From positions 1 to 64,000 of the forward strand of contig RFVF01000010.1 of NCBI GenBank assembly GCA_009922615.1: a stretch of DNA of 64,000 nt. Direction: 5' to 3'. Below, in pieces: positions 63,718 through 64,000 of the stretch. Below the pieces are notes generated by a model. It saw only the letters and a list, made by a program, of their open reading frames with translations, searched no databases and was not told the origin of the DNA. Position 1 is the first letter of the stretch, and each line of letters opens with the position of its first letter. The position numbers were made by a program, and so were the translations under genes. This DNA comes from Pseudomonadota bacterium (lineage in GTDB: Bacteria > Verrucomicrobiota > Verrucomicrobiia > Limisphaerales > SXTU01).

Positions 63718-64000
63718 TCAATGCAAGATCGGCAAATCGTGCGGCTGGCGAATCAACTCCGCGTCGAGGTCGAGGAAGAAGTCCAAGCGACGTGAGGTTT
63801 CCTCGTCGTCGATCGCGCGGGCCATGAGGATGTAAGTGGCGTAGTGGTTGCCTTCGGACTCGACCAGGCTGGCGTAGAAGGCGGCGAGCTCGGGGTCGTG
63901 TGGCGGGAGCTCGCGCGCGAGGATTTGGAACTTCTCGCAGCTCCGCCCCTCGATGAGCGCGCAGCAGATGAGGTGGTCAATCACTTGGAACCGGATGCCT
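63718..64000 (-). CDS. miaE: tRNA-(ms2io6A)-hydroxylase-like protein, C-terminal part
   Basis: Partial: 93 residues up to the stop, continuing beyond the window edge without an authentic start. VIDHLICCALIEGRSCEKFQIL, SLVESEGNHYATYILMAR and RLDFFLDLDAELI carry the Glu and ExxH-type iron ligands of the MiaE ferritin-like di-iron enzyme that hydroxylates the isopentenyl group of A37 in tRNA. Confidence 0.88.
   Translation of the reverse strand, partial: GIRFQVIDHLICCALIEGRSCEKFQILARELPPHDPELAAFYASLVESEGNHYATYILMARAIDDEETSRRLDFFLDLDAELIRQPHDLPILH

Overview
The window looks like a chromosomal segment from a Verrucomicrobiota-type bacterium (PVC group). The grounds are indirect: GC-rich genes, a prepilin-like protein with the [12 protein letters not shown] signature, a DUF1501 protein with a Tat signal, and a Ser/Thr kinase carrying TPR and leucine-rich repeats behind a membrane segment. 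No single marker proves the assignment; the 16S fragment and 23S at the left end would settle it.

Layout. 1-3590: 3' end of a 16S gene, tRNA-Ala(TGC), tRNA-Ile(GAT), complete 23S, 5S and a strong intrinsic terminator. 3671-7396: core genes (FAH-family hydrolase, proS, a NagA-like deacetylase). 7597-22167: a region that starts in tRNA-Cys(GCA) and is bounded by a 23-bp imperfect direct repeat of the tRNA 3' end. It opens with a frameshifted tyrosine recombinase, a small HUH-type Rep, a large hairpin, two divergent XRE regulators and an ImmA peptidase, which together form a compact rolling-circle type integrative element. It then carries a sulfate uptake and cysteine synthesis operon (porin, Sbp, CysTWA, CysK, YezD-like protein) with a divergent Rrf2 regulator.

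22145-34980: a second att-like repeat followed by an intact related recombinase, broken hsdR pieces, and a roughly 10.6-kb cluster. The cluster has a leftward arm (Rieske oxygenase, SnoaL/NTF2-like exported protein, alpha/beta hydrolase) and a tightly overlapping rightward operon (desaturase, PAP2 phosphatase, two radical-SAM proteins, two GNAT-like proteins, GH3-family acyl-adenylating enzyme). Recombinase C-terminal remnants in inverted orientation lie at its right end. I do not recognise this gene set; it looks like an undescribed lipid or acyl-conjugate pathway on a mobile island.

35068-46986: LRR kinase, exported protein, IS21 remnant, then a lipid-modification operon (desaturase, FAD oxidoreductase, DUF1365, cyclopropane synthase, DUF1475, a DUF1295 protein with an extra C-terminal domain, second cyclopropane synthase-like methyltransferase). 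47352-64000: mostly central metabolism (GTP-type PEPCK, AKR, MFS exporter, sugar permease, higBA, trpE, an eight-heme cytochrome, an IlvD/Edd-type dehydratase, CBS protein, DUF1501 protein, partial miaE).

The most striking regulatory feature is a SAM-I riboswitch with a clear terminator/antiterminator in front of a threonine synthase-like gene, followed by a MoaD/ThiS-type sulfur carrier and a NIL-domain protein. Repression by SAM suggests that this operon makes homocysteine or methionine from O-phosphohomoserine with a protein thiocarboxylate, rather than threonine. That is inference, but it is directly testable.
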